Shown in pieces: positions 8,000 to 15,378 of a stretch of DNA of 64,000 nucleotides. Made by a program: the position numbers and the translations under genes. Positions within the stretch are counted from its first letter, which is position 1, and every line of letters starts with the position of its first letter. This DNA is from Roseomonas sp. AR75 (lineage in GTDB: Bacteria; Pseudomonadota; Alphaproteobacteria; Acetobacterales; Acetobacteraceae): the NCBI RefSeq assembly GCF_005222815.1, contig NZ_STGB01000002.1, forward strand, positions 1 through 64,000, in the 5' to 3' direction. The notes beneath the pieces were generated by a model. It was not told where the DNA came from and made no database searches. It worked only from the letters and a program-made list of their open reading frames with translations.

Positions 8000-8028
8000 T
8001 TGACCCGCGGCACCCTGGTATTAGAACA
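8000..8028 (+). promoter_or_regulatory. Candidate imuA promoter
   Basis: TTGACC at 8000-8005 and TAGAAC at 8022-8027 (16-base spacer) fit -35 and -10 elements. The -10 element overlaps the LexA box, so repressor binding would block it. The start of transcription would lie near 8035, giving a very short leader. Confidence 0.45.
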
Positions 8029-8038
8029 TATAGCGAAC
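8024..8038. promoter_or_regulatory. LexA box of the SOS mutagenesis operon
   Basis: GAAC-ATATAGC-GAAC is a perfect match to the alphaproteobacterial LexA operator (GTTC-N7-GTTC read on the other strand). It lies 14 bases before the imuA start codon and overlaps the predicted -10 element. It implies DNA-damage induction of imuA-imuB-dnaE2. Confidence 0.88.
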
Positions 8039-8051
8039 ATCAGCCATCGCC

Positions 8052-8819
8052 ATGGACCCCGACCCCACCCCCTACCCGCTGCCGCCCGAGCCGCTGCCGA
8101 TGGACCGCCCGGCCCTGCTCGCCGCGCTGCGCGCCCGCATCGGCCGGCTCGAACGCGCCGGTGCCGCCGCCGCTCTCGCCCGCAGCCAGGCGGGGGTGGT
8201 GAGTTTGTCCGAAAGCATCGACGCCCACCTCCCCGGCGGCGGCCTCGCCCGCGCCGGGCTGCACGAGATCCTCGCCGCCGAGCCCGGCGCCGCCGCCGGC
8301 TTCTGCGCCGTGATCCTCGGCCGTACCGCGGGCCCCGTCCTCTGGATCGGTCCGGACCCCGACGCCTGGCCACCCGGCCTGGTGCGCTTCGGCCTCTCCC
8401 CCGCAGACCTCGTGCTCGTCCGCGCCCCGCGCCCCACCGACGGGCTCTGGGCCATGGAGGAAGCGCTGCGCTGCCCAGCCGTCGGCGGCGCCCTGCTGAC
8501 TTTGTCCGACCTCGACCTCACCGCCGCCCGCCGCCTGCAACTCGCCGCCGAGGCCGGCGGCGCACTTGGCCTCCTCCTGCGCCCCGACACCGAGGATCCC
8601 GGGCCCTCCGCCGCTCTCACCCGTTGGCGGATCAACGCATTACCGGGCGACTCTGGCAGCCCGCATAAGCTGGGCGACCCCCGCTGGCAGCTCGACCTGC
8701 TCCGTTGCCGCGGCAGCACCCCCCGCACCTGGACCGTCACCTGGCGCACCACGACCGACCGGCTCGACACAGACACCGACACGATCCCCGCGGCCACCCC
8801 GCGCCGCCGCCGCGCATGA
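8052..8819 (+). CDS. imuA: ImuA, RecA-like SOS mutagenesis protein
   Basis: A 255-residue protein, first gene of the SOS mutasome. It has the ImuA hallmark LPGGGLARAGLHEILA (about residues 60-75), which aligns with the RecA core, and a conserved central region with RFGLSPADLVLVRAP. Known: ImuA binds RecA and ImuB and helps DnaE2-dependent lesion bypass. No clear Shine-Dalgarno precedes the ATG at 8052; a second in-frame ATG (8100) is possible. The stop overlaps the imuB start (ATGA), which couples their translation. A LexA box lies directly upstream. Unlike imuB and dnaE2, it has no palindromic insert. Confidence 0.88.
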   Translation: MDPDPTPYPLPPEPLPMDRPALLAALRARIGRLERAGAAAALARSQAGVVSLSESIDAHLPGGGLARAGLHEILAAEPGAAAGFCAVILGRTAGPVLWIGPDPDAWPPGLVRFGLSPADLVLVRAPRPTDGLWAMEEALRCPAVGGALLTLSDLDLTAARRLQLAAEAGGALGLLLRPDTEDPGPSAALTRWRINALPGDSGSPHKLGDPRWQLDLLRCRGSTPRTWTVTWRTTTDRLDTDTDTIPAATPRRRRA

Positions 8820-10576
8820 GCCGCCGCCGCGCGGCCCACCCGCCGCGGCTGCCGCTGCCGGGGCTGGGGCTGGATGACGGGCGGGGTGCGGAGGTGGTTT
8901 GCAGGGGGACGCTGTCCCCCTGCACCCCCTGCCAGGAGCCTGAGGCTCCTGGACCTGCATTCCCTTCATGCCCCGAAGGGAGGGGGGCCGAAGTGCCCCC
9001 CTCCCTTCGGGGCATAAACGAGTGTCGGGGTCCGGGGAGCTTCAAGCTCCCCGGCGGGGGCGCGGGGGCAGAGCCCCCGCAGACCGCCCCTGCAACACGC
9101 CGTCATCTCGCCCTTGCCCTGCCGCGGCTGGCCGTGGAGCGGCTGGGGCCGGGCGGGCCGGTGCTGGTCTGGCGCGGTGTGGGGTCGCGGCGGGAGGTGG
9201 TGGCGGTCGGCGGCGTTGAGGGCGTGCGGGCGGGGCAGGCCCTGTCGGACGCGCAGGCGATCGCGCCGGAGGCGCAGGCGGTGGAGGAGGATGCGGCCGC
9301 CGAGGCCGCGCTGCTGGAGCGCCTGGCCCTCTGGGCGTTGCGCTTCTCCCCGCTCGTCTCTCCCTCCCCCGTTCACGGGGGAGGGTCGGGGTGGGGGCCG
9401 GGCACCCCTGCCCTCCTCCTCGACATCACTGGCGCCACCCATCTCTTCGGCGGCGAGGCCGCCTTGCTGCGTCGCGTCGTGGCGGGCCTGGCCGGGCTCG
9501 GCTTCACCGCCTGCGGCGTGATCGCCGGCGCCCCCGGCACGGCGCTGGCCCTGGCGCGGTCCGGGGGCGCGGGCATCATCCCGCCAAGCGAGGAAGCCGC
9601 GGCGGTCGAGGACCTGCCCTTGTCGGTCCTGCCCATCGCGCCGGAGGTCGTGACCGCCCTCTCCCGCATGGGGTTGCGCCGCATCGGCGAGGTGCGGCGC
9701 CAGCCGCGCGGCCCGCTCGCCCGGCGGTTCGGCGCGGCGACGCTGCGCGCGCTGGAGGAAGCCGCCGGAGAGGTTTCGGCGCCGATCTCCCCCATCCGCC
9801 CACCGCCCGATTTTTCCGCGACGCGCGAGTTCCTGGAACCGCTGATCACGCGGGAGGCCATCGACATCGCCGTCGCGGCGCTGCTCCGTGCGCTCTGCCG
9901 CAGGCTGGAGGAAGCCAGCCGCGGCGCGCGGCGCGTGGTGCTGCGGGCGCACCGGGTGGATGGCGCGGTGCAGGAGGTCGCGATCGGCACCGGCCTCGCC
10001 GTGCGCGACCCGGCCCATCTCGGCCGGCTGTTCGAGCAGAAGCTGGAGAGGCTGGAACCCGGCTTCGGCTTCGATCGCATCGTCCTCGGCGCCGAGGCGA
10101 CGGAGGCGATGACCGGGCTGCAGGGCGGCTTCGTAAGGGGGGCGCAAGAGACGGAGGATCTGGCCCGCCTGTTCGACCGCCTGGCCCAGCGCGTGCAGGT
10201 CTGGCGCCTGGCCCCCGCCGAGAGCCACTGGCCGGAGCGCGAGGTGACGCGCGTTCACGCCACGGCCGGCGTGCTGGTGCCGCAGGACTGGCCGCGCGCG
10301 GTGCGCCCGGTGCGGCTGCTGCGCCGGCCGCTGGAGGTCAGCGCGATGGCGCTGCTGCCGGACGCGCCCCCTTCCCTGCTGCGGATCGGCAAGGTCGGCC
10401 ATCGCGTGCGCGCGGCGGAGGGGCCGGAGCGGATCGAGCCCGAATGGTGGCGCGCCAGGCCGGACCGGCCGGGGCGGGATTATTATCGCCTGGAACTGGC
10501 CTCCGGCGTGCGGCTCTGGGTGTGCCGCTCGGGCTTCGGGGCGGAAGCGCGGTGGTTCGTGCAGGGGCGGCTGTGA
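8816..10576 (+). CDS. imuB: ImuB, catalytically inactive Y-family polymerase, with palindromic inserts
   Basis: A 586-residue ImuB, against about 500 usual. The family core starts at RRHLALALPRLAVERL (near residue 95), continues with LDITGATHLFGGE (about 203-215) and the little-finger and C-terminal regions. As in other ImuB proteins, the acidic catalytic residues of Y-family polymerases are absent; its known role is to dock DnaE2 and ImuA on the beta clamp. Two stretches are extra: residues 29-89, translated from five perfect hairpins (8901-9080), and about 181-196, translated from a family A palindrome. The start overlaps the imuA stop (ATGA), and no in-frame start codon lies between the hairpin array and the conserved core, so the array must be translated if the protein is made. 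Confidence 0.87.
   Translation: MSRRRAAHPPRLPLPGLGLDDGRGAEVVCRGTLSPCTPCQEPEAPGPAFPSCPEGRGAEVPPSLRGINECRGPGSFKLPGGGAGAEPPQTAPATRRHLALALPRLAVERLGPGGPVLVWRGVGSRREVVAVGGVEGVRAGQALSDAQAIAPEAQAVEEDAAAEAALLERLALWALRFSPLVSPSPVHGGGSGWGPGTPALLLDITGATHLFGGEAALLRRVVAGLAGLGFTACGVIAGAPGTALALARSGGAGIIPPSEEAAAVEDLPLSVLPIAPEVVTALSRMGLRRIGEVRRQPRGPLARRFGAATLRALEEAAGEVSAPISPIRPPPDFSATREFLEPLITREAIDIAVAALLRALCRRLEEASRGARRVVLRAHRVDGAVQEVAIGTGLAVRDPAHLGRLFEQKLERLEPGFGFDRIVLGAEATEAMTGLQGGFVRGAQETEDLARLFDRLAQRVQVWRLAPAESHWPEREVTRVHATAGVLVPQDWPRAVRPVRLLRRPLEVSAMALLPDAPPSLLRIGKVGHRVRAAEGPERIEPEWWRARPDRPGRDYYRLELASGVRLWVCRSGFGAEARWFVQGRL
8901..9080. repeat. Array of five perfect hairpins inside imuB
   Basis: Five inverted repeats in a row: 8901-8923 (10-bp arms, 3-base loop), 8932-8952 (9 bp, 3-base loop), 8968-9015 (20 bp, 8-base loop), 9032-9054 (11 bp, 1-base loop) and 9062-9080 (8 bp, 3-base loop). 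All arms pair without mismatch. The 180 bases equal 60 codons and contain no stop in the imuB frame. They separate the first 28 codons from the conserved ImuB core. Confidence 0.9.
9357..9402. repeat. Family A palindrome inside imuB
   Basis: CCCTCCCCCGT (9362-9372) pairs exactly with ACGGGGGAGGG (9375-9385) and is followed by the family tail TCGGGGTGGGGGCC. It is read in frame as about 15 residues just before the conserved LDITG motif. Confidence 0.88.
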
Positions 10577-10579
10577 TGC

Positions 10580-10675
10580 GGTCGGTCGTGCCCCCTCCCA
10601 ACCCTCCCCCGCACTGCGGGGGAGGGCTTCTCTCCCTCCCCCGCAGTGCGGGGGAGGGTCGGGGTGGGGGCCGCG
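10580..10675. repeat. Inverted pair of family A palindromes between imuB and dnaE2
   Basis: Two copies lie back to back: arms 10602-10613/10615-10626 and 10634-10645/10647-10658, each with 12-bp perfect stems and a 1-base loop. The first carries its tail on the left (GTCGTGCCCCCTCCCAA) and the second on the right, so the copies are in opposite orientation. They fill almost the whole 125-base imuB-dnaE2 gap. Confidence 0.88.
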
Positions 10676-10701
10676 CAACTCATGGCGCGAAGCCCTGACC
10701 C

Positions 10702-13700
10702 ATGGACGAACCTTTCGCCGAACTCGGCGCCCTCTCGAACTTCACCTTCCTCGAAGGCGCCTCCTACCCGCGCGAACTTGCGGTCGCCGCCAAGGCGCTC
10801 GGCATGGCCGCCTTCGGCATCGCGGACCGCAATTCCGTCGCTGGGCTGGTGCGCGGGATGGTCGCGGCGGAGCAGGTCGGCATCCACTTCGTCGCGGGCA
10901 TCCGCCTGTGTCTGAACGACGGCGCAGAGTATCTCGCCTGGCCGGCGGATCGTGCCGCCTGGGGCCGACTCTGCCGCATGCTGTCGGCGGCGCGGATGGA
11001 AGGCGAGAAGGGCGACACGCGCCTGACGCGGGAGATGCTGCTCGACCATGCCGAGGGCAGCGTGATGGCGCGCATCCCGCCCGCGCAGGTCACCAGCGAC
11101 TTCGCGCAGGCGCTTCGCGCCGATGCACGCGCATTGAACGGACGAACCGCGCTGCCGCTGTTCTGCACGGCGGATCATCGCTGCCGCGGCGACGACCAGG
11201 CGCGGCTGGATGCGCTGGCGGCCCTCGGTGTGCCGCTGATCGCGGCGGGCGGCGTGCGCTATCACGTGGCGTCGCGCCGGCGCGTCGCGGATGTGCTCAC
11301 CGCCATCCGCCTCGGCCGCACGGTGGAGACACTGGGCTATGCCGCGGAAGCGAATGCCGAGGCGCATCTGCTGCCGCCCGCGGAGGTCGCGCGCCGCCTC
11401 GCGCGCTTCCCCGAGGCGATCGCCGCCACCGCGCGGGTGCGCCGCGCCTGCCGCTTCTCGCTGCGCGACCTCTCCTACGAATACCCGGAGGAAATTCTCG
11501 ATCCCGGCCGCACCGCGCAGGAGACGCTGCAGTCGCGCGTCGCGGAAGCGTGTCGGGTGAAATGGCCGGACGGCGTGCCGGAGAAGGTGCAGCGGCAGAT
11601 CCGGCACGAGCTCTCGCTCATCGCGCAGATGGACTACGCGCCCTATTTCCTGACGGTGCATGAGATCGTGCGCTTCGCGCAATCGCAGGACATTCTCTGC
11701 CAGGGGCGCGGCTCGGCGGCAAATTCGGCGGTGTGCTACGTGCTCGGCATCACCGCCGTCGCGCCCGACAAGCACGACATGCTGTTCGAGCGCTTCATCT
11801 CCGCCGCCCGCGACGAGCCGCCCGACATCGACGTGGATTTCGAGCATGAGCGGCGCGAGGAGGTGATCCAGCACATCTACCGCACCTACGGCCGCGACCG
11901 CGCAGCGATCACCGCGACGCTGATCCGCTATCGCGAGCGCAGCGCGATCCGCGAGGTCGGCAAGGCGATGGGCCTGACCGAGGACGTGACCGCGCGCATC
12001 GCCAAATCCACCTGGGGCGCGGGCGAGAAATCGCTGGAGGAGCTGGCGGCGGACCAGGGGCTGCGGCCCGATGCGGACCCGCGCATCCGTCACGCGATGG
12101 ACATTGCGGAAGAAATCCAGGATTTCCCGCGCCACCTGGCAACGCATGTCGGCGGCTTCGTCATCACCAAGGGGCCGCTGACGGAACACACGGTGGTGGT
12201 GAAGGCGGCGATGGAGAACCGCACCACCATCGAATGGGACAAGGACGACATCGAGGCGCTGCGCATCCTGAAGGTGGATGTGCTGGGGCTGGGCATGCTC
12301 ACCTGCATCCGCCGCGCCTTCCACCTGATCGAGGGTGTCACCGGCGAGCGGCTCACGCTTGCGGCCGTGCCGCAGGATGACGACCAAACGTACAAAATGC
12401 TGCGCCGGGGCGATTCCATCGGCGTCTTCCAGGTGGAGAGCCGCGCGCAGATGAACATGCTGCCGCGGCTGCGCCCGAAGGAGTTCTATGACCTGGTGAT
12501 CGAGGTCGCGATCGTGCGCCCCGGCCCGATCCAGGGCGACATGGTGCATCCCTATCTGCGCCGGCGGAATGGCGAGGAACCGGTGGAGATCCCGCACGGC
12601 CTGGAAGGTGTTCTGAAGAAAACGTTGGGCGTGCCGCTGTTCCAGGAACAGGCGATGAAGATCGCGATCGTCGGCGCCGGCTTCTCGCCCTCCCGCGCGG
12701 ACGAGCTGCGCCGCGCCATGGCGACATTTCGGAACACCGGCGAGATCTGGAAATTCCGCGAGGAGTTTTTGGCCGGCATGGCGGCGAATGGCTACGACGC
12801 CGATTTCGCGCAGCGCTGCTTCCGCCAGCTCGAAGGCTTCGGGACCTATGGCTTCCCGGAAAGCCACGCGGCGAGCTTTGCCTCGCTGGTCTATGTCTCC
12901 GCCTGGATCAAGCGGCACCATCCCGCGGCCTTCGCCGCCGCGCTGCTGAACAGCCAGCCCATGGGCTTCTACGCGCCGGCGCAGATCGTGCGCGATGCGA
13001 AGGAGCATGGGGTTGAGGTGCGGGCGGCGGATGTGACGGTGTCGGATTGGGATTGCGCGTTGGAGGTGGGGGACGAGGTCGCGCGGCCCTCTCCTGCCCT
13101 GTCTCCCTCCCCTGCGGAGCGGGGGAGGGTCGGGGTGGGGGCCGGAGCACCTTCGACCTTGCCGACGCCCCCCTCACCCAACCCTCTCCCCCCTGTGGGG
13201 GGAGAGGGCAAAGGACCCGTCCTCCGCCTCGGCCTCCGCCTCATCGCCGGCCTCAAGAAAGATGACGCCGAGGCGATCATGCAGGCCCGCGCCCAAGAAC
13301 CGTTCCGCGACGTCGCCGACCTCGCTCATCGCGCGCGGCTCGATCGCGGCGCCATGGATGCGCTCGCGCGCGCCGATGCGCTGCGCTCCCTGACGCAAGG
13401 CCGCCGCCATGCGCTGTGGGAAGCCGCGGGCGTCGAGGCCGCGCTGCCGCTTTCCGAGGCGCACGATGCGGAACAGCCCAGCCTTCCCGCCGAAACCGCG
13501 GGCGAGCAGACCGTGCTGGACTACGCCGCCACCGGCCTCTCGCTGCGGCGCCATCCGCTGGCGCTGCTGCGCCCGGTGCTGAAGGAGCGCGGCGCGGTGG
13601 ACACGCGCGCGCTGAACGCCGCGCGGCAGGGTCGCTGGATCCGCCTCGCCGGCCTCGTGCTGGTGCGCCAGCGACCCGGCAGCGCCAAGGGCGTGGTGTT

Positions 13701-14052
13701 CTTCACCGTCGAGGACGAGTTCGGCACCGGCAACCTCGTGCTCTACACCGACATCGTGCAGCGCGACCGCGCCGCGGTGATCGGCGCCCGCCTGGTGCTG
13801 GCCGAGGGCCGCATCGAGCGGATGGAGCAGGCGGAGGTGCCGATCATCCACCTCATCGTGCGCAAGCTGCACGACTGGTCCGGCCTGCTGGACGGGCTGC
13901 ACCGGCTGGAGGATCCGGCCGCAACCTGGAAGCGCGTGCTGGCCAATGCCGACGAGGTCAGCAGCCCCAATCTGCACGACCCGCGCGACCCCGCGGTGCG
14001 CGCCGGCAAGCGCGGCGCCGCGGCCATGCCGCCTTCGCGGGATTTCCGCTGA
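10702..14052 (+). CDS. dnaE2: Error-prone DNA polymerase DnaE2 (ImuC) with palindromic insert
   Basis: A 1116-residue C-family polymerase, third gene of the SOS mutasome. The N-terminal PHP domain begins SNFTFLEGASYPREL, the catalytic palm has PPDIDVDFEHERREEV (residues 373-388) and the fingers include QGRGSAANSAVCYVLGI (334-350). The protein ends in PSRDFR, the typical ImuC tail. Known: DnaE2 lacks proofreading and copies past lesions with ImuA/ImuB. Residues about 795-838, between SDWDCALE and LRLGLRLIAGLKK, are extra; they are translated from one family A and one family B palindrome and account for roughly 40 residues above the usual length. The frame stays open throughout. Confidence 0.93.
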   Translation: MDEPFAELGALSNFTFLEGASYPRELAVAAKALGMAAFGIADRNSVAGLVRGMVAAEQVGIHFVAGIRLCLNDGAEYLAWPADRAAWGRLCRMLSAARMEGEKGDTRLTREMLLDHAEGSVMARIPPAQVTSDFAQALRADARALNGRTALPLFCTADHRCRGDDQARLDALAALGVPLIAAGGVRYHVASRRRVADVLTAIRLGRTVETLGYAAEANAEAHLLPPAEVARRLARFPEAIAATARVRRACRFSLRDLSYEYPEEILDPGRTAQETLQSRVAEACRVKWPDGVPEKVQRQIRHELSLIAQMDYAPYFLTVHEIVRFAQSQDILCQGRGSAANSAVCYVLGITAVAPDKHDMLFERFISAARDEPPDIDVDFEHERREEVIQHIYRTYGRDRAAITATLIRYRERSAIREVGKAMGLTEDVTARIAKSTWGAGEKSLEELAADQGLRPDADPRIRHAMDIAEEIQDFPRHLATHVGGFVITKGPLTEHTVVVKAAMENRTTIEWDKDDIEALRILKVDVLGLGMLTCIRRAFHLIEGVTGERLTLAAVPQDDDQTYKMLRRGDSIGVFQVESRAQMNMLPRLRPKEFYDLVIEVAIVRPGPIQGDMVHPYLRRRNGEEPVEIPHGLEGVLKKTLGVPLFQEQAMKIAIVGAGFSPSRADELRRAMATFRNTGEIWKFREEFLAGMAANGYDADFAQRCFRQLEGFGTYGFPESHAASFASLVYVSAWIKRHHPAAFAAALLNSQPMGFYAPAQIVRDAKEHGVEVRAADVTVSDWDCALEVGDEVARPSPALSPSPAERGRVGVGAGAPSTLPTPPSPNPLPPVGGEGKGPVLRLGLRLIAGLKKDDAEAIMQARAQEPFRDVADLAHRARLDRGAMDALARADALRSLTQGRRHALWEAAGVEAALPLSEAHDAEQPSLPAETAGEQTVLDYAATGLSLRRHPLALLRPVLKERGAVDTRALNAARQGRWIRLAGLVLVRQRPGSAKGVVFFTVEDEFGTGNLVLYTDIVQRDRAAVIGARLVLAEGRIERMEQAEVPIIHLIVRKLHDWSGLLDGLHRLEDPAATWKRVLANADEVSSPNLHDPRDPAVRAGKRGAAAMPPSRDFR
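13100..13145. repeat. Family A palindrome inside dnaE2
   Basis: CCCTCCCC (13105-13112) and GGGGAGGG (13122-13129) flank a partly paired GCGGAGC loop, followed by the tail TCGGGGTGGGGGCC. It is in frame in dnaE2 and lies 30 bases before a family B copy. Confidence 0.85.
13169..13212. repeat. Family B palindrome inside dnaE2
   Basis: CCCTCTCCCCCC (13182-13193), loop TGT, and the exact reverse complement (13197-13208), preceded by the family B lead CCCCCTCACCCAA. It is read in frame as part of the extra segment of DnaE2. Confidence 0.88.
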
Positions 14053-14066
14053 GCCGCGCCCGCCCC

Positions 14067-14657
14067 TCAGGTCGCCGCGTGCGATCGCCGCCGGCGCATC
14101 GCCACGACGCCGAGGCCGGACAGCGCGAGGCCGAGCAACGCCAGGCTGGCCGGCTCCGGCACCTCCACCGGATCGGGCACGAAGGCGAAGTCGATCGCCA
14201 CGACCTCGCCGTCCACATAGGACAGGCCGTTCCAGTCCACTCGGATCTCCGTGTCCGTGAAGGTGACGCGGCCCGCCGTGAAGCCCGGCATCGTGGTCGC
14301 GCCGTTCAGCGACACGCCGGTGATCCCGAGGGGCGCGACTGCCGTGAAGACCGGCCCGTTGAACGCCACGGCGTTCCATGTCGGGCTGGTCAGGACCGTG
14401 TCGAACACCAGGGTGAGGCGCGTGTCGGTGAAATCGGCCGTGATGAACGTCACACTTTCGACATCGCCGACTGTCTCGGCGCCCGCCCCGACGGTGAAGC
14501 TCGGCGGCGCCCATGTGGCGAAGGGGTACACCGTGCCCAGGTCGGGAAAGCGATAGAACGCGGAGAATTCCGCACCGAGGAAACCGGCCTGGGCGCCCGG
14601 CGCCCCGACCGAGAGGAGGACCGACAGAGCGGCCCCAAAGAGCAGCTTGTGTGTCAT
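14067..14657 (-). CDS. PEP-CTERM sorting-signal protein
   Basis: A 196-residue secreted protein of otherwise unknown function. It starts with a signal peptide (MTHKLLFGAALSVLLSVG, cleavage after AQA) and ends in the sorting signal VPEPASLALLGLALSGLGVVAMRRRR: a PEP motif, a hydrophobic helix and an arginine cluster. Known: exosortase (EpsH/XrtA) recognises this tail and processes the protein at the inner membrane, often with exopolysaccharide export. No exosortase lies in the window. The start at 14657 is chosen because it puts the signal peptide at the N-terminus; upstream in-frame ATGs would bury it. Confidence 0.82.
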   Translation of the reverse strand: MTHKLLFGAALSVLLSVGAPGAQAGFLGAEFSAFYRFPDLGTVYPFATWAPPSFTVGAGAETVGDVESVTFITADFTDTRLTLVFDTVLTSPTWNAVAFNGPVFTAVAPLGITGVSLNGATTMPGFTAGRVTFTDTEIRVDWNGLSYVDGEVVAIDFAFVPDPVEVPEPASLALLGLALSGLGVVAMRRRRSHAAT

Positions 14658-14790
14658 GACCGAAAGGGTTCCATGGCGATCCATCCCATGCGAGTCCAAT
14701 CGTCTCTCTTTTAATCACAAGACCGCCATAATGAGTCGAATAAGATCATGATTGAGAAATAAGATACTTCCTCTCCTGCGCATCGCTTGT

Positions 14791-14819
14791 TTGCGAATCA
14801 TTCTCAGTTGCACTATGCT
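14791..14819 (+). promoter_or_regulatory. Candidate promoter of the 14849 gene
   Basis: TTGCGA (14791-14796) and TATGCT (14814-14819), spaced by exactly 17 bases, match -35 and -10 elements. The Fur-like box at 14792-14806 overlaps the -35 element. Confidence 0.5.
14792..14806. promoter_or_regulatory. Fur-like iron box (7-1-7)
   Basis: TGCGAAT-C-ATTCTCA fits the Fur 7-1-7 pattern TGATAAT-N-ATTATCA at 11 of 14 positions. Lying across the -35 element, it suggests repression by Fur or a related iron regulator when iron is sufficient. The regulator itself is not in the window. Confidence 0.5.
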
Positions 14820-14848
14820 CTCGCCGATCAAGGGGAGACTCCGATCCG

Positions 14849-15319
14849 ATGGCAACGCGCGGCATGCCCACCTGGCCCTACACCGGCACCGACCCCGAGG
14901 AGCTGCCGCAGGCCGAGCGCCTGCTGCTGGACACCGCCCGCGCCTGGGCCGCCGCCTGCAACCAGGGCATCGCAACCATCCCTGCCATGCGCCGCGTGCT
15001 CGCCACCGAATCCGCCGACGCCGCGGCACCGATCGTGGATGCCCTGCTGCGCGCCCTGGCGCAGGCCGGGCCGCTGACCATCGGCTGCCCGCTCTGCCCG
15101 CACCTGGTGGGCGAGGAGCCGCCGCTGCTGCTGATCGCGGCGCTGGCCCAGCGCGGGCCGCGGCGCGAGGCCTTCGCCTGCCTGCTGAACCGCATGCCCG
15201 GGAAGCTCGGCTACGATGCGATGGCGGCGGCGATCGGGCTGGGCTGCGCCTTTCGCCAGGCCGGGCTGCTCTTCGGCGACCCCTGGCGCGCCAGCGCCAC
15301 CGCGCGCCGCGCCTGCTGA
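14849..15319 (+). CDS. Conserved hypothetical protein behind an iron box
   Basis: I do not recognise the family. It has 156 residues, is soluble, mostly helical and has no signal peptide. The most distinctive part is TIGCPLCPHLVGEEPPLLL (residues 77-95), with a CPLCPH cluster that could bind metal or sit in a redox site. Two more cysteines lie further on (residues about 110 and 131). AGGGGAGA lies before the ATG. The upstream Fur-like box suggests expression under iron limitation, which is inference. The MFS gene follows 59 bases later and could share the transcript. Confidence 0.65.
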   Translation: MATRGMPTWPYTGTDPEELPQAERLLLDTARAWAAACNQGIATIPAMRRVLATESADAAAPIVDALLRALAQAGPLTIGCPLCPHLVGEEPPLLLIAALAQRGPRREAFACLLNRMPGKLGYDAMAAAIGLGCAFRQAGLLFGDPWRASATARRAC

Positions 15320-15378
15320 GGGCCAGGGCTGCTGGCAGGGCGCATGACAGCGCGCCCCGGCGCGCCTATGCCGGCGGC

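Noticed and set aside
10483-13008. Minus-strand frame of 841 codons opposite dnaE2
   Set aside because: It lies antisense to the catalytic core of DnaE2; His/Arg/Gln-rich composition is a shadow effect.
13081-13218. Interpreting the dnaE2 insert as an intein
   Set aside because: The segment is about 45 codons, consists of two known palindromic repeats and has no splicing-domain residues.
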